From the NCBI GenBank assembly GCA_029785685.1, contig JAFLZE010000003.1, positions 6,788-70,787 of the forward strand: DNA of 64,000 nt. Direction: 5' to 3'. The position numbers were made by a program, and so were the translations under genes. Of the stretch, positions 24,628-33,099 are shown piece by piece (positions within the stretch are counted from its first letter, which is position 1; the number at the start of each line of letters is the position of its first letter). The notes beneath the pieces are model-generated. The model was not told the origin of the DNA. It saw only the letters and a program-made list of their open reading frames with translations, and did not search any database. Source of the DNA: Nitrososphaerota archaeon. GTDB lineage: Archaea; Thermoproteota; Nitrososphaeria; Nitrososphaerales; UBA183.

Positions 24628-25800
24628 ATGGCCCCGAAAGGCTCCATAGTCGTCGGGGAGCAGCTGCGCACCCTCGACCCCACCCCGAGGGGGGTCGTCA
24701 CCCTGGACCTGGAGGCGCTCAGCAGGCATGTCGCGATACTTGGGACCACTGGGTCGGGGAAGTCGACCTGCGCCGCGATGATCGCCCGGGAGCTGGGCGC
24801 GCTTGGCAAGGCGGTCGTCGTCCTGGACAGGACGGGGGAGTACGTGGAACTCCTCAGGTCGGCCGCGCCGGCGGTGCTCACCCCCGGGAGCGACTTCGCC
24901 ATTTCTCCCTTCGACCCGCGCGGGAAGTTCGACCACGAGCGCACGGACGAATGGATCTCGCTCCTGGAGCACTACAGCAGGGTGAGCTTCGGGGTTGGCC
25001 TCTCCCCGCTGCAGAACCGGGTGCTCAGAGACGCCCTGGAGTCATACTTCCACGGGACCCAGAGGCCCCTGCCTGTCCGCGAGCTGGTCCGGAGGCTCCA
25101 AGAGGCCGAGGACGAGCTCTTCAAGCTCAGGGGGTGGGTAGAGTCGATAGAAGCGCTGGTCTCAAAGCTCTGGCCCCTGACCCACGGCGCCATAGGAAGG
25201 ACCCTCGACGCCCAGGGCGGAGGGTTCGAGACAACCAGCCTCTTCGGGGCCGGGGTGAAGGTAGTGGACCTCTCGGGGCTCCCGGACGACAGGGCGAAGA
25301 ACATGCTGAGCCAGCTGTTGCTCAAGGAGGTATACGAAGAGACCAGGAAGCGGGGGAGGACGGAGGCGCTGCGTCTGGTGATGGTCATCGATGAGGCCCA
25401 GAACCTGGCTCCGGTCTTGAAGGACTACACGAGCATCCCGGAGAGGTGCGCCATGGAGCTCCGAAAGTATGGATTCTCCCTGGTGGTCTGCGCGAGCAGG
25501 CCCTCGCTGCTGAGCCAGAACGTCATCGCGAACAGCAACACCCTCATCTGCCACATGCTGAACAACGAGACGGACCTGGAAGCCGCGGCGGGGTTCTTCG
25601 TAGGTTCGAATGTGAAAGACTCGCTGAGGCGGCTCCCTGTGGGGGTGGGGATGCTTCAGGTGAACCACCCGGAGCCAAAGGACGCGGTCAGGGTCAGGAT
25701 TGGCACCGACGGACAACGGAAGAATGTCCTAGGCGACCTGGTAGTGGGAGCGTTCAGGGACCAGCGTCACCGAGCGGCCGAAGCCTTTCGCCCCGGATGA
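24628..25800 (+). CDS. HerA/FtsK-like translocase ATPase
   Basis: The 390-residue protein has Walker A AILGTTGSGKST, a second-strand block VVVLDRTGEYVELL, Walker B RLVMVIDEAQNL, and a late arginine-containing motif LVVCASRPS. This is the HerA/VirB4 superfamily core, hexameric pumps that move DNA or protein. It lacks the HAS-barrel of canonical HerA, whose gene with NurA lies at 40532-44157. Its last 47 nt overlap the end of the convergent wHTH gene. Facing a four-gene operon that contains a dead HerA-like paralogue, it may form the motor of the same machine (inference). Confidence 0.8.
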   Translation: MAPKGSIVVGEQLRTLDPTPRGVVTLDLEALSRHVAILGTTGSGKSTCAAMIARELGALGKAVVVLDRTGEYVELLRSAAPAVLTPGSDFAISPFDPRGKFDHERTDEWISLLEHYSRVSFGVGLSPLQNRVLRDALESYFHGTQRPLPVRELVRRLQEAEDELFKLRGWVESIEALVSKLWPLTHGAIGRTLDAQGGGFETTSLFGAGVKVVDLSGLPDDRAKNMLSQLLLKEVYEETRKRGRTEALRLVMVIDEAQNLAPVLKDYTSIPERCAMELRKYGFSLVVCASRPSLLSQNVIANSNTLICHMLNNETDLEAAAGFFVGSNVKDSLRRLPVGVGMLQVNHPEPKDAVRVRIGTDGQRKNVLGDLVVGAFRDQRHRAAEAFRPG

Positions 25801-26152
25801 GCAAAGCAAGCATCTTCGCCCCGTCGTCCAGGGTGTTCATCTGGTATCGCGGCCTCTCGCGGGACCCAACGTTGGTCACGACCCCGTATCGCTCCAGCCT
25901 TTCCAGGGCCAGCCTGAACCGCCCTTCCCTCAGAACCGACCGCCTCCCCGCCGCGCACCTCGAACCAATCTCCCGGAGGGGGAGCGCCTCCTGGGCGTTG
26001 GTCAGGACGCAGACCAGCCTGTACTCCGGAGAGCCCCCGAAGGCGACGTGCACCGCCTTCCTCGCTTCGTTGAGGAGGTCAGCCTGCACAAGGACCTCGA
26101 CCATCCGGAAGGCCCTGCCGAGGCCCCTGGAGGTGTCCCCGGGGCTAGGCAT
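25754..26152 (-). CDS. Winged-helix protein, last gene of the four-gene operon
   Basis: The 132-residue protein contains a winged-helix pattern: EYRLVCVLTNAQEALPLREIGSRC, recognition-helix region RRSVLREGRFRLALERLERYGVV, then a wing TNVGSRERPRYQMNTL. It may bind DNA or be a subunit of the complex. The ATG overlaps the end of the upstream membrane-protein gene by 8 nt, so it is translationally coupled, which is unusual for an unlinked regulator. Its 3' end overlaps the convergent HerA-like gene. Confidence 0.6.
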   Translation of the reverse strand: MPSPGDTSRGLGRAFRMVEVLVQADLLNEARKAVHVAFGGSPEYRLVCVLTNAQEALPLREIGSRCAAGRRSVLREGRFRLALERLERYGVVTNVGSRERPRYQMNTLDDGAKMLALLIRGERLRPLGDAGP

Positions 26153-27185
26153 AGATCCGCGCCACAGCCCTCAACTGCGCCCTGGTGAGCTTCACTTCGG
26201 CGCCCCCCGGGGTCTCGACGGACACCTTTCCTTCCGCTTCGCCCCTGGCCATGACCCTGTCGGAGAACGGCTCCGTCCTGGAGGCGTCCAGCGCGGCGAG
26301 GAAAGGGGAGAACGCGTCGGGCCCGGGCCAGCCGTGCCTTTCCTGGATCTTCTCGACGACTTCGGCGAAGAGAGGCTGCCTGGCGGGGGTGAGATCGGAA
26401 GGGGGTATGGAGGGGGTACCCGCAGGCTCGGAGAGCCTGAACGCCCTGTGGGAGACGACCAACCCCTCCTTGGTCCTTACGGCGAAGACGTCGAATGGGA
26501 GGGACGACACGGCCTCCAGGTCTTCGGTCCCGATGTCGAGGCGGTCGAGCGTCAGTGAGAGCCTCTTGCCGGCGTCGCGGCTGTCCAGGGGGAGAAGGTG
26601 GGCCCCCCTCTGCGATAGCATCCGCGCCTTGCACCGCAGGGTCCTGAGGACCTTCTCCTCGGCTCCCCTGTAACCAAGTGCGTAGACGCTCACGACCTGG
26701 AACGCCGAGGGGGACCTGCCCGCGAAGACCAGGAGCCGGCCGTCCAGGGCGGCGACCCCCCTCGTCTGATCCTGCGCTTCGAGCTTGACCTCGGCGAGTG
26801 CGTGCCAGCGCAGCGGGAAGAGCCTGCTCCTGAGGAGTATCGAGTCAGTCATGGGGACCACCCCGCCCCCCACCCCGTGCCTGCGCGCGAGGGGCCAGAA
26901 GACTACGGCGAGCCCGCCCGTGAAGAAGGCTATCGGCGAGAGCGTCCCACCGGCTTCCACCGCGGCTAGCGCCAGCAGGAAAAGCACGCCCCCCGCCGTA
27001 TACCTGCCCCAGGGACGCCGGGGCCTCGCCAGGACCTGCTGCTTGAGCATGACCGCACGCTGGGCCCTCGGCTTACGGAAGGAGTAGACGAGGTAGACCA
27101 GGGCCAGCAGGAAGATGGGCCACGCGCCGAGACCCAGGGCGATTAGCCCCGCTAAGACCGCGAGCATTCGCGCTCCCCACCCCAT
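26145..27185 (-). CDS. Membrane-anchored protein of unknown function
   Basis: The 346-residue protein starts MGWGARMLAVLAGLIALGLG at ATG 27185. It has two closely spaced hydrophobic helices, a basic loop (SFRKPRAQRAVMLKQQVLARPRRPWGR), two further hydrophobic stretches near residues 55-95, and then about 250 soluble residues presumably in the cytoplasm. The soluble part has beta-rich segments (DGRLLVFAGRSPSAFQVVSVYALGYRG) and no motif I recognise. It overlaps its neighbours at both ends, so it is made together with the RecA-like and HerA-like proteins and could anchor them to the membrane. Confidence 0.65.
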   Translation of the reverse strand: MGWGARMLAVLAGLIALGLGAWPIFLLALVYLVYSFRKPRAQRAVMLKQQVLARPRRPWGRYTAGGVLFLLALAAVEAGGTLSPIAFFTGGLAVVFWPLARRHGVGGGVVPMTDSILLRSRLFPLRWHALAEVKLEAQDQTRGVAALDGRLLVFAGRSPSAFQVVSVYALGYRGAEEKVLRTLRCKARMLSQRGAHLLPLDSRDAGKRLSLTLDRLDIGTEDLEAVSSLPFDVFAVRTKEGLVVSHRAFRLSEPAGTPSIPPSDLTPARQPLFAEVVEKIQERHGWPGPDAFSPFLAALDASRTEPFSDRVMARGEAEGKVSVETPGGAEVKLTRAQLRAVARIYA

Positions 27186-28195
27186 CAGTGGAACCCCTCC
27201 CCGTCCTGCCGGGCGTAGGCGAACCTGGTGTACTCCTCGAGGGCTGGGTGCCTGGCGGCCCAGAAGGCCTTGGTGCACTCCTCCTTCTCGTCCGGGTTGA
27301 GCGCCTCCGGATTCCTGTCTTTGTTCCTCGACGCCGTGGACTTCGTGAGCTCGAGGGAGAACTTCGCGTCGTGGCCCAGGATGACACCGCCGTAGGGTAT
27401 CCGGTCCCAGGGGTTGATGGGGTCGATGGAGACGTGGCTTGTGACCAGGACGGCGATCTTGAACTCGGCGCAGAGGCGCTGGGCGTGGGCCAGCAGCATT
27501 GCGAGGCCCGCGCTCCGGGCAGGGAGGTCCTGGGTGCTCGGGAAGGAGGCCTTGAACGGCGCGGATATCGAGTCATAGACGAGGAGCTTGGCGCCGGTGT
27601 CCCGGATGATCTGATGCAGCGCTGACTGATAGGTTGGCGTCTGCCTCATCTTCAGCTCGACCCTCCCCCCGCTCGAGACCTCCTTGGCCGCGTCGATGCC
27701 GTGGAGGTTAAGCAGGTCCACCACCTCAGGGGTCTGGAACACGAGGACCGAGGGCCCCTTCGGAGGGAGCTCGACTGTGAAGTCAGGCGAGAAGATGTCA
27801 GCCACGGCGCTGAGGTGGGAGTCGGAGTAGGAGACTCCGAGATGGCTCAGGGCTCCGTCGATCGCGTTGATGAGCTGTCCCCTCGTCACCGGTTTCCTCT
27901 TCGGAGAGACCTTTGGCGCCCTCTCGAGCTTTATCTCCGCGACGTTGAGTTCCTTCCCTAGTCTCTTGGCCATCCTGTCACGCCAGTATGGGACGAGATA
28001 GCTCGCGTAGGACTGCTCGGTGTCGAGTATGACGGCGCTCCCGCCGCACGCGGCCGCGTGGCAGGCGGCCTGGAAGGAGATTATGCTCTTCCCCAGGGCC
28101 TTCTCCCCGAAGATCTGAGTGACCGTCCCCGTGGCCAGGCCGCCGTCCGTCAGGGAGTCCACGGCGGAGCATCCGGTGGTGAGGTGCTCCATCAC
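27185..28195 (-). CDS. RecA/RadA-superfamily ATPase paralogue
   Basis: The 336-residue protein has the RecA core: LTTGCSAVDSLTDGGLATGTVTQIFGEKALGKS (Walker A GEKALGKS), AVILDTEQSY, Walker B KLLVYDSISAPF, and VLVTSHVS in the sensor position. An insertion of about 90 residues rich in charged residues (AEIKLERAPKVSPKRKPVTRGQ...) separates the first strands. It lacks the N-terminal HhH domain of RadA, so it is a RadB/RadC-like or KaiC-like paralogue. It overlaps the upstream dead HerA-like gene by 4 nt. Confidence 0.8.
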   Translation of the reverse strand: MMEHLTTGCSAVDSLTDGGLATGTVTQIFGEKALGKSIISFQAACHAAACGGSAVILDTEQSYASYLVPYWRDRMAKRLGKELNVAEIKLERAPKVSPKRKPVTRGQLINAIDGALSHLGVSYSDSHLSAVADIFSPDFTVELPPKGPSVLVFQTPEVVDLLNLHGIDAAKEVSSGGRVELKMRQTPTYQSALHQIIRDTGAKLLVYDSISAPFKASFPSTQDLPARSAGLAMLLAHAQRLCAEFKIAVLVTSHVSIDPINPWDRIPYGGVILGHDAKFSLELTKSTASRNKDRNPEALNPDEKEECTKAFWAARHPALEEYTRFAYARQDGEGFH

Positions 28196-29415
28196 CCGCT
28201 CAGCCCCTGGAGGAGGCGCCTGCCTGTCTCCGTCACGGTGTAAGAGAGGATCTTCGGGCCGCCGCCGGCCTCCTTCGGCTCAAGGACCAGGTACCCCTCT
28301 GAATGGAGCCTGTCTATCTCGGCCGCGACGTCCGCCGGGAGGAACTGCACGGAGAGGTAGGAGACCACGGACTGCCTGTTGGCCGATTCATACCTGGAGA
28401 CCTCGTCGAGGATCGTCTTCGTGAGCTCCGCGCTGGGTCTCTTGGGCAGGACCAGCCTGGGGGCACCGGGCAAAGACATGGGCCTGATGATGCGTGGGAC
28501 GAACCCCTGCGTCTCATCTGAGCGGTCGTCACAGACGGTGTAGGAGCAAGCGAGGGCCGCGGCCTGCCTCCGGGCATTCCTGCCGTTCCATGCTTCGCTT
28601 GAGTAGACTCTTACCTGCATCGAGTCTGTCAGCTCGCCGCTGAGGAGGGCAGGGAGGGAGGTGGCGAGGACGAGCGGGGTTTTCGATTCGAGGAGGCGCG
28701 CCAGGAGCTTCGCTGGGTTCTGGTAGCGGGTGAGGCGCCTGAAGAGACGGTGAGCGCCGGTGATGAGGAGGGCGTCTGGGGAGGAGACCGGACCGGAAAG
28801 GAGATGCACGAGCTTGGCGACGTAGAGCCCCGCGGCGAGCTCTGCGGCCTGGGGGTAGGGGGCGCTGGCGAAGGTCACCAGGGCTCGTCCCGCCGTCAGC
28901 TCGTCGAATGCGTCCGCCCTGGTGGCGTCGAGGTGCCTGAGGGACCCGATCCTCCCCTTCAGCTTGTCGACATAGTACCCCCTGAAGCCTTCGACCGCTC
29001 CCAGGACGTCGTACAGCGCGGCGGGGGTCGCCAGGTCGTTCTGCTCCGAGAGCCTCTGCAGGGAGGCCGAGAGTATCGCCTCGTCCTCTGAGGTGAGGTC
29101 GAGGGCGGCGGCGTAGGCAGAGGCGACGAGCTGGCCGTGCATCGCATCATCCCCCTCGAGGTGGAACGCCTCGTACAGCATCGAGCGGTAGTCGAACGTC
29201 CTGTAATAGCCTTGGACGTCGGTGGAGATCGAGCCGTCGATGTCAAGAATCGTGAGCCCCGACCCTGCCTCCGCCCCGGCGTAGGCGAACAGGCTCGCCA
29301 TGGCACCGGCCTGCCTGCCCAGGATGAGGACGCGGTCGCCCAGCCCACGGACCCCGACGCGCCCCCCTGGCCTGTCGAGGGAGTAGCCGAGCCATCCGTC
29401 TCCTTTCGCGCTCAA
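28192..29415 (-). CDS. HerA-like pseudo-ATPase with C-terminal winged helix
   Basis: The 407-residue protein follows the same order as the HerA-like ATPase at 24628, but the catalytic motifs are lost: the P-loop position reads VLILGRQAGAMAS instead of AILGTTGSGKST, and the Walker B position reads LLITGAHRLF instead of MVIDEAQNL. The surrounding segments (LTILDIDGSIS, LVFA.., LLARLLESKTPLVLATSLPALL) keep the fold pattern. The last 75 residues form a winged helix (RQSVVSYLSVQFLPADVAAEIDRLHSEGYLVL). The start is TTG 29415, about 26 nt after a TTAAGTAAA box. It is the first gene of a four-gene overlapping operon. Confidence 0.62.
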   Translation of the reverse strand: MSAKGDGWLGYSLDRPGGRVGVRGLGDRVLILGRQAGAMASLFAYAGAEAGSGLTILDIDGSISTDVQGYYRTFDYRSMLYEAFHLEGDDAMHGQLVASAYAAALDLTSEDEAILSASLQRLSEQNDLATPAALYDVLGAVEGFRGYYVDKLKGRIGSLRHLDATRADAFDELTAGRALVTFASAPYPQAAELAAGLYVAKLVHLLSGPVSSPDALLITGAHRLFRRLTRYQNPAKLLARLLESKTPLVLATSLPALLSGELTDSMQVRVYSSEAWNGRNARRQAAALACSYTVCDDRSDETQGFVPRIIRPMSLPGAPRLVLPKRPSAELTKTILDEVSRYESANRQSVVSYLSVQFLPADVAAEIDRLHSEGYLVLEPKEAGGGPKILSYTVTETGRRLLQGLSG

Positions 29416-29454
29416 CGGGTCAGCGGGTGCATGGTTTACTTAAGGCACTGACGC

Positions 29455-29476
29455 ACAAGTTGAGAGCACAACTTGT
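29455..29476. promoter_or_regulatory. Perfect 22-bp operator palindrome between divergent genes
   Basis: ACAAGTTG, six bases, CAACTTGT form a perfect inverted repeat placed directly before the TATA of the wHTH gene (TCATATCAG, 29477-29485) and behind the minus-strand promoter at about 29437-29444. The half-site ACAAGTTG recurs at 29772-29779, just before the TATA of the next gene (GTTATAAG, 29788-29795). This points to one regulator, probably the wHTH protein itself, acting at both sites. Confidence 0.7.
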
Positions 29477-29507
29477 TCATATCAGGCTGGGTCCGTCCGG
29501 GGGCCGG

Positions 29508-29771
29508 TTGAGGAACCGGGACACGACGGTGATCTACTGGGAGCTTCTCAGGACCATGGCATCGGGCCCCCAACTCCCGACCAGGCTGGCCCGGACCACC
29601 AACATCCCGTACAACAGGCTCGGGGAGTACCTGGAGTTCCTGACCACGAATGGGTTCGTGAAAGCTGATGCCTCCGATGGTCATGAGAGGTACTCGGTGA
29701 CGCCGAAGGGGATGGAGGTCCTCGGCAGGCTGGACAGCGGCCTGAAGATGCTCTTCTCCGCCCTGGAGTGA
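29508..29771 (+). CDS. Winged-helix transcriptional regulator
   Basis: The 87-residue protein is a compact winged helix: RDTTVIYWELLRTMASGPQL, TRLARTTNIPYNRLGEYLEFLTTNGFV as recognition helix, wing SDGHERYSVTPKG, then a last helix for dimerisation. This is the arrangement of archaeal one-domain regulators. I chose TTG 29508 because a TATA box at 29477-29485 lies about 27 nt upstream; an ATG frame opens farther upstream at 29427. The perfect palindrome at 29455-29476 implies autoregulation and control of the divergent operon. Confidence 0.75.
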   Translation: MRNRDTTVIYWELLRTMASGPQLPTRLARTTNIPYNRLGEYLEFLTTNGFVKADASDGHERYSVTPKGMEVLGRLDSGLKMLFSALE

Positions 29772-29816
29772 ACAAGTTGTGAGCTTGCGTTATAAGCAGC
29801 GGTGGGCCTGAGACAG

Positions 29817-30221
29817 ATGATGCCCGAGGACAAGGACCCCGGCGTGTCCATGATCGAGCTCCAGGAGGAGTTCATCAGGCACATGGAACGAGGAGGAAAG
29901 AAGATCAGGATGCTCGCCCTCGTCGCCACTGTCACGGGCGCCTACTTCGCTGTCAGCTACTTCGTCCAACTGGTTGTCGTCCCCTACGGGCTTGGGGTCA
30001 CGAGCCAGACTGTGGACCTGGTGGCCCCGGGCCTGGTGGCTGTGGGGATCCTGAGCCTCGCAGTCTCGATCCTCTGGTGCTATGCAGGGGCGAGGAACCT
30101 TCTGTTCGAAAGGAGGCTGGCTGAGAGGATCAGGGAGGTGAGGAAGCTTCAGTCGGAGACCGCCAAGAAGTATGGGCTAGGGGGACAGAGGCAGGGGACA
30201 TCTTCGGTTCCGCCAGATTAG
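29817..30221 (+). CDS. Small two-helix membrane protein
   Basis: The 134-residue protein starts at ATG 29817 or 29820, 25 nt after a GTTATAAG box. It has a soluble charged N-terminus, two hydrophobic helices (ALVATVTGAYFAVSYFVQLVVV and VAPGLVAVGILSLAVSILWCY) and a basic coiled tail (RRLAERIREVRKLQSETAKKY). I know no family for it. The ACAAGTTG half-site before its promoter links it to the upstream wHTH regulator. Confidence 0.6.
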   Translation: MMPEDKDPGVSMIELQEEFIRHMERGGKKIRMLALVATVTGAYFAVSYFVQLVVVPYGLGVTSQTVDLVAPGLVAVGILSLAVSILWCYAGARNLLFERRLAERIREVRKLQSETAKKYGLGGQRQGTSSVPPD

Positions 30222-30314
30222 TCACGCGACCGCTGGAGGTGTGCTTGCGCGGCTAAGGCGAAGGAGAGCACAGGGGGGAAGGGCGCCATTGGCGGCGTGA
30301 AGGGATCTGCCCGG

Positions 30315-31775
30315 CTAGCGCTGAGGCTGCTTCCTGAAGACGTAGTTCTTGGAGGCCAGAGAGAAGAGGATGGCCACGAACATGGCTACTATGCCCAGAT
30401 AGAACACGTAATCGAACGCGGTGGCGTTCGGGAAGGACGCCGGGACCAGGACCCCGCCATGCGGGATGGAGACTGTGGCGGTGTAGGTGCTCATGATGGA
30501 CGTAGCGACCACCGGCCCGATGGCCCCTCCGATGTTCCTGAGCATCGTGTTGAGTCCCAGCCCCGTGGCCACCGTCTCTCTCGGAAGCGAGACGCTGATC
30601 ATGTTGACTATGGGGATGATGACGGCCACGGCCCCGACCATCGATATCGAAGTCGCGATGACCATGTCGGTGGCCGTCGCCCTGTTGAGGACGAAAAGCG
30701 AGAAGCCGACTATGGCCACGGCCCCCCCGACCACCAGTGCTGGTTTGGGCCCTGCTTTGGTGACGAGCCTGCCTATGAGCGGGCCCGCGATGAGCATGAG
30801 GACGGCGGCGGGCCCTATGGTGAGCCCTGCCGAGATGGGGTCGAGGCCCAGCCCAAGCGGCTTGGGGTCCTCGGCGTAGAAGGTGACGGCGAAGAAGAGC
30901 ATGAAGAGGCCGATCCCGGAGATTACGCCGATGCCGTTGGCCACCAGGACGTTCCTTATGCGGAGCAAGCTGAGCTGAATCAGAGGGCTGGACTTCCTGC
31001 TTTCTGCGACGAAGAAGCCGGCGGTCAGGGCGATTCCCGTAGCCAGTGCCGCCAGCCCGTAGGCGGAGTACCATCCATCATAGGGCCCTTCGGTCAGGTA
31101 GAGGAGCACGAGCGACACCCCCGTCATGAGCAGGACCACGGTCCCATAGCCCACCTTGAGGCCTGTCCCAGGGCTCCCCCGCGGGAGGAACTTGGCGACT
31201 ACGGCAAAGAGGACGAGGCTGAGGATGAAGGCTGAGTGGAAAGCCCACTGCCAGCCGAAGTCCTGTATGATGTACGACCCTCCTATGAGCCCGGCCGCAG
31301 CCCCGATGGCGAACGTCGCGCTGACAACCCCCTGGGCGGTGGCGATGCGCTCGTTGGGGAAGGTCTCCGCTATGATAGCGAGCGCCAGCGGGACTATGGC
31401 GAACCCGATACCCTGGACTGCCCTGGCAGCTATGAGGAAGTAGATTGAAGGCGAGAAGCCCGCCATCCCCACCCCGGCGGTGTAGAAGACCAGGGCGATC
31501 AGGAACATCTTCTTCTTGCCGTAGCTGTCCCCCCACTTCCCGAACAGAGGCGATACGGCCGAACCCACGATCAGGAAGGCCGACGTGACCCAGGCCACGG
31601 TCCCTTCGGTGGTCGAAAAGAAGGTCTGGATGGTGAGGATTCCAGGGATGATCATCGTCTCGACGTAGTTCAGGAGCAGCGCCACCCCGACCATGCCAAG
31701 GAGCGCCCTGAGCTGATGGGAAGTCGCCTCTGGAGAGGCCCCAGGCTGTGGCGCGCCGGTCGGTTGCGACTGCAT
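30315..31775 (-). CDS. MFS transporter, 14-helix drug-efflux type
   Basis: The 486-residue protein has the DHA2-type pattern: an opening helix with ALLGMVGVALLLNYVETMIIPGIL, the loop 2-3 motif FGKWGDSYGKKKMF, VQGIGFAIVPLALA and a second half beginning after RKSSPLIQLSLL. The number of hydrophobic helices is about 14. It probably exports small molecules by proton antiport; the substrate is unknown. A TTTTATAAC box lies about 27 nt before the ATG at 31775. It is single and convergent with the 29817 gene. Confidence 0.85.
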   Translation of the reverse strand: MQSQPTGAPQPGASPEATSHQLRALLGMVGVALLLNYVETMIIPGILTIQTFFSTTEGTVAWVTSAFLIVGSAVSPLFGKWGDSYGKKKMFLIALVFYTAGVGMAGFSPSIYFLIAARAVQGIGFAIVPLALAIIAETFPNERIATAQGVVSATFAIGAAAGLIGGSYIIQDFGWQWAFHSAFILSLVLFAVVAKFLPRGSPGTGLKVGYGTVVLLMTGVSLVLLYLTEGPYDGWYSAYGLAALATGIALTAGFFVAESRKSSPLIQLSLLRIRNVLVANGIGVISGIGLFMLFFAVTFYAEDPKPLGLGLDPISAGLTIGPAAVLMLIAGPLIGRLVTKAGPKPALVVGGAVAIVGFSLFVLNRATATDMVIATSISMVGAVAVIIPIVNMISVSLPRETVATGLGLNTMLRNIGGAIGPVVATSIMSTYTATVSIPHGGVLVPASFPNATAFDYVFYLGIVAMFVAILFSLASKNYVFRKQPQR

Positions 31776-31851
31776 CTTTCGCAGCCCCCATTTTGGGTTC
31801 GTTATAAAATGCCCTGACGCCCGAGGGCCCGGCGGAGGCCAGCGGGGAGGG

Positions 31852-32748
31852 CTATCCGATTATCCTCTTGCCAAAGAGGGAGAGAGCGAGCTCGACAGCG
31901 AGCTCGGCAGTCTGGTTGGCAACGTCGAGGATGGGGTTCACCTCTACGAATTCGGCTGAGGTCACTTGCCCTGACTCGAACAGCATCTCCATCGCCAGCT
32001 GCGCCTCGCGATAGGTGAGGCCTCCCCTCACCTGGGTCCCGGTCCCCGGCGCTTCTCTCGGGTCCACCGCGTCCACGTCGAAGCTGAGGTGGACCTGATC
32101 CAGGCCTGTCCCGGCTATCCGGATGGCCTCCCGCATGACCGACGTCATGCCGAGTTCGTCGATCTCCTTCATGGTGAAGACCGTCATCTTCGAGCGGGCT
32201 ATCGCCTTGGCCTCTTCCCGGTCGAAGTCACGGCACCCGACCAGGACGGTGTTCTTCTCCGTCGCCTTCGGGGAGACGCCGCCTAGCCTCGCCAGCTTGG
32301 GGTCCCCGTATCCCAGGATGGCTGCGAGCGCCATCCCATGGATGTTCCCCGACGGCGTCGACTTCGGCGTGTTGAAGTCGCCGTGGGCGTCCAGCCAGAC
32401 TATCCCCCGCTCACTCCCTGTCCGGGCCAGCCCTGCGAGGGTGCCGACGGACACGCTCTGGTCGCCACCGAGCACCAGAGGAAAGGACCCCTGCCTCAGG
32501 CAGGTCGAAACCTTGTCGGCCAGGAGACCGCACTGCCTCACGACGTCGACGAGGTATCTGGCCTTCCTGTCTCCCATGTGCGCCGTGGCCATGTCTGCCA
32601 CGGGGACGTTGCCGTAGTCTTTCACCTTGTGCCCTAGGGCTTCGAGTCGCGCCTCCAAGTTGGCTATCCTGATCGCGCTCGGACCCATGTCCACCCCCCG
32701 CCGCTGCTGCCCCAGATCGACTGGGGCGCCGATGATGCCGATGTTCAA
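31852..32748 (-). CDS. Arginase/agmatinase-family ureohydrolase
   Basis: The 298-residue protein begins MNIGIIGAPVDLGQQRRGVDMGPSAIR from TTG 32748, 28 nt after a TTATTAACC box. It has the metal motifs WLDAHGDFN and LSFDVDAVDP, but the first motif is VLGGDQSVSVG where almost all members read GGDHS, so one Mn-ligand His is Gln. The length and N-terminal GAP.D match arginase more than agmatinase. It would make ornithine and urea from arginine if active. Frames open upstream of 32748 are not supported by a promoter. Confidence 0.8.
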   Translation of the reverse strand: MNIGIIGAPVDLGQQRRGVDMGPSAIRIANLEARLEALGHKVKDYGNVPVADMATAHMGDRKARYLVDVVRQCGLLADKVSTCLRQGSFPLVLGGDQSVSVGTLAGLARTGSERGIVWLDAHGDFNTPKSTPSGNIHGMALAAILGYGDPKLARLGGVSPKATEKNTVLVGCRDFDREEAKAIARSKMTVFTMKEIDELGMTSVMREAIRIAGTGLDQVHLSFDVDAVDPREAPGTGTQVRGGLTYREAQLAMEMLFESGQVTSAEFVEVNPILDVANQTAELAVELALSLFGKRIIG

Positions 32749-32835
32749 GCCGCCCGCTTCCGGCTCGACCCGGTTAATAATCGGTCTGGCGGGCCATGCT
32801 CCACAGGATAAATAGCACCGGCCGGGTATCATCCC

Positions 32836-33057
32836 ATGCACAGGTCCCAGGTAGCTGGGCTGCTGATGATCATCCTCGGGGCGGCCATACTCGTCCTTCT
32901 GGCCGGCTTCGTGTTGAGCATCATCATGTTCATTCTGCAGCTCCTCGCGGTGGTGGTGGGCGTGATCCTCGTGCTCGGAGGAGTCGCCCTGCTCCTGTTC
33001 GGGAAACGCTTCTGGCGCCGCGGTACGTGGGGCTGGACGCGCCTGGTAGACTACTGA
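32836..33057 (+). CDS. Small two-helix membrane protein (73 aa)
   Basis: The product is nearly all membrane: VAGLLMIILGAAILVLLAGFVLSIIMFILQLLAVVVGVILVLGGVALLLFG, with a basic-aromatic tail FWRRGTWGWTRLVDY. ATG 32836 is 25-27 nt after TAAATAG at 32810, so it is a good leaderless gene. The function is unknown. It precedes the ABC-2 exporter but has its own promoter. Confidence 0.65.
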   Translation: MHRSQVAGLLMIILGAAILVLLAGFVLSIIMFILQLLAVVVGVILVLGGVALLLFGKRFWRRGTWGWTRLVDY

Positions 33058-33099
33058 AGGACGGACTCCATTTATACCCAAAACCGAGCCGTGGCCCAA

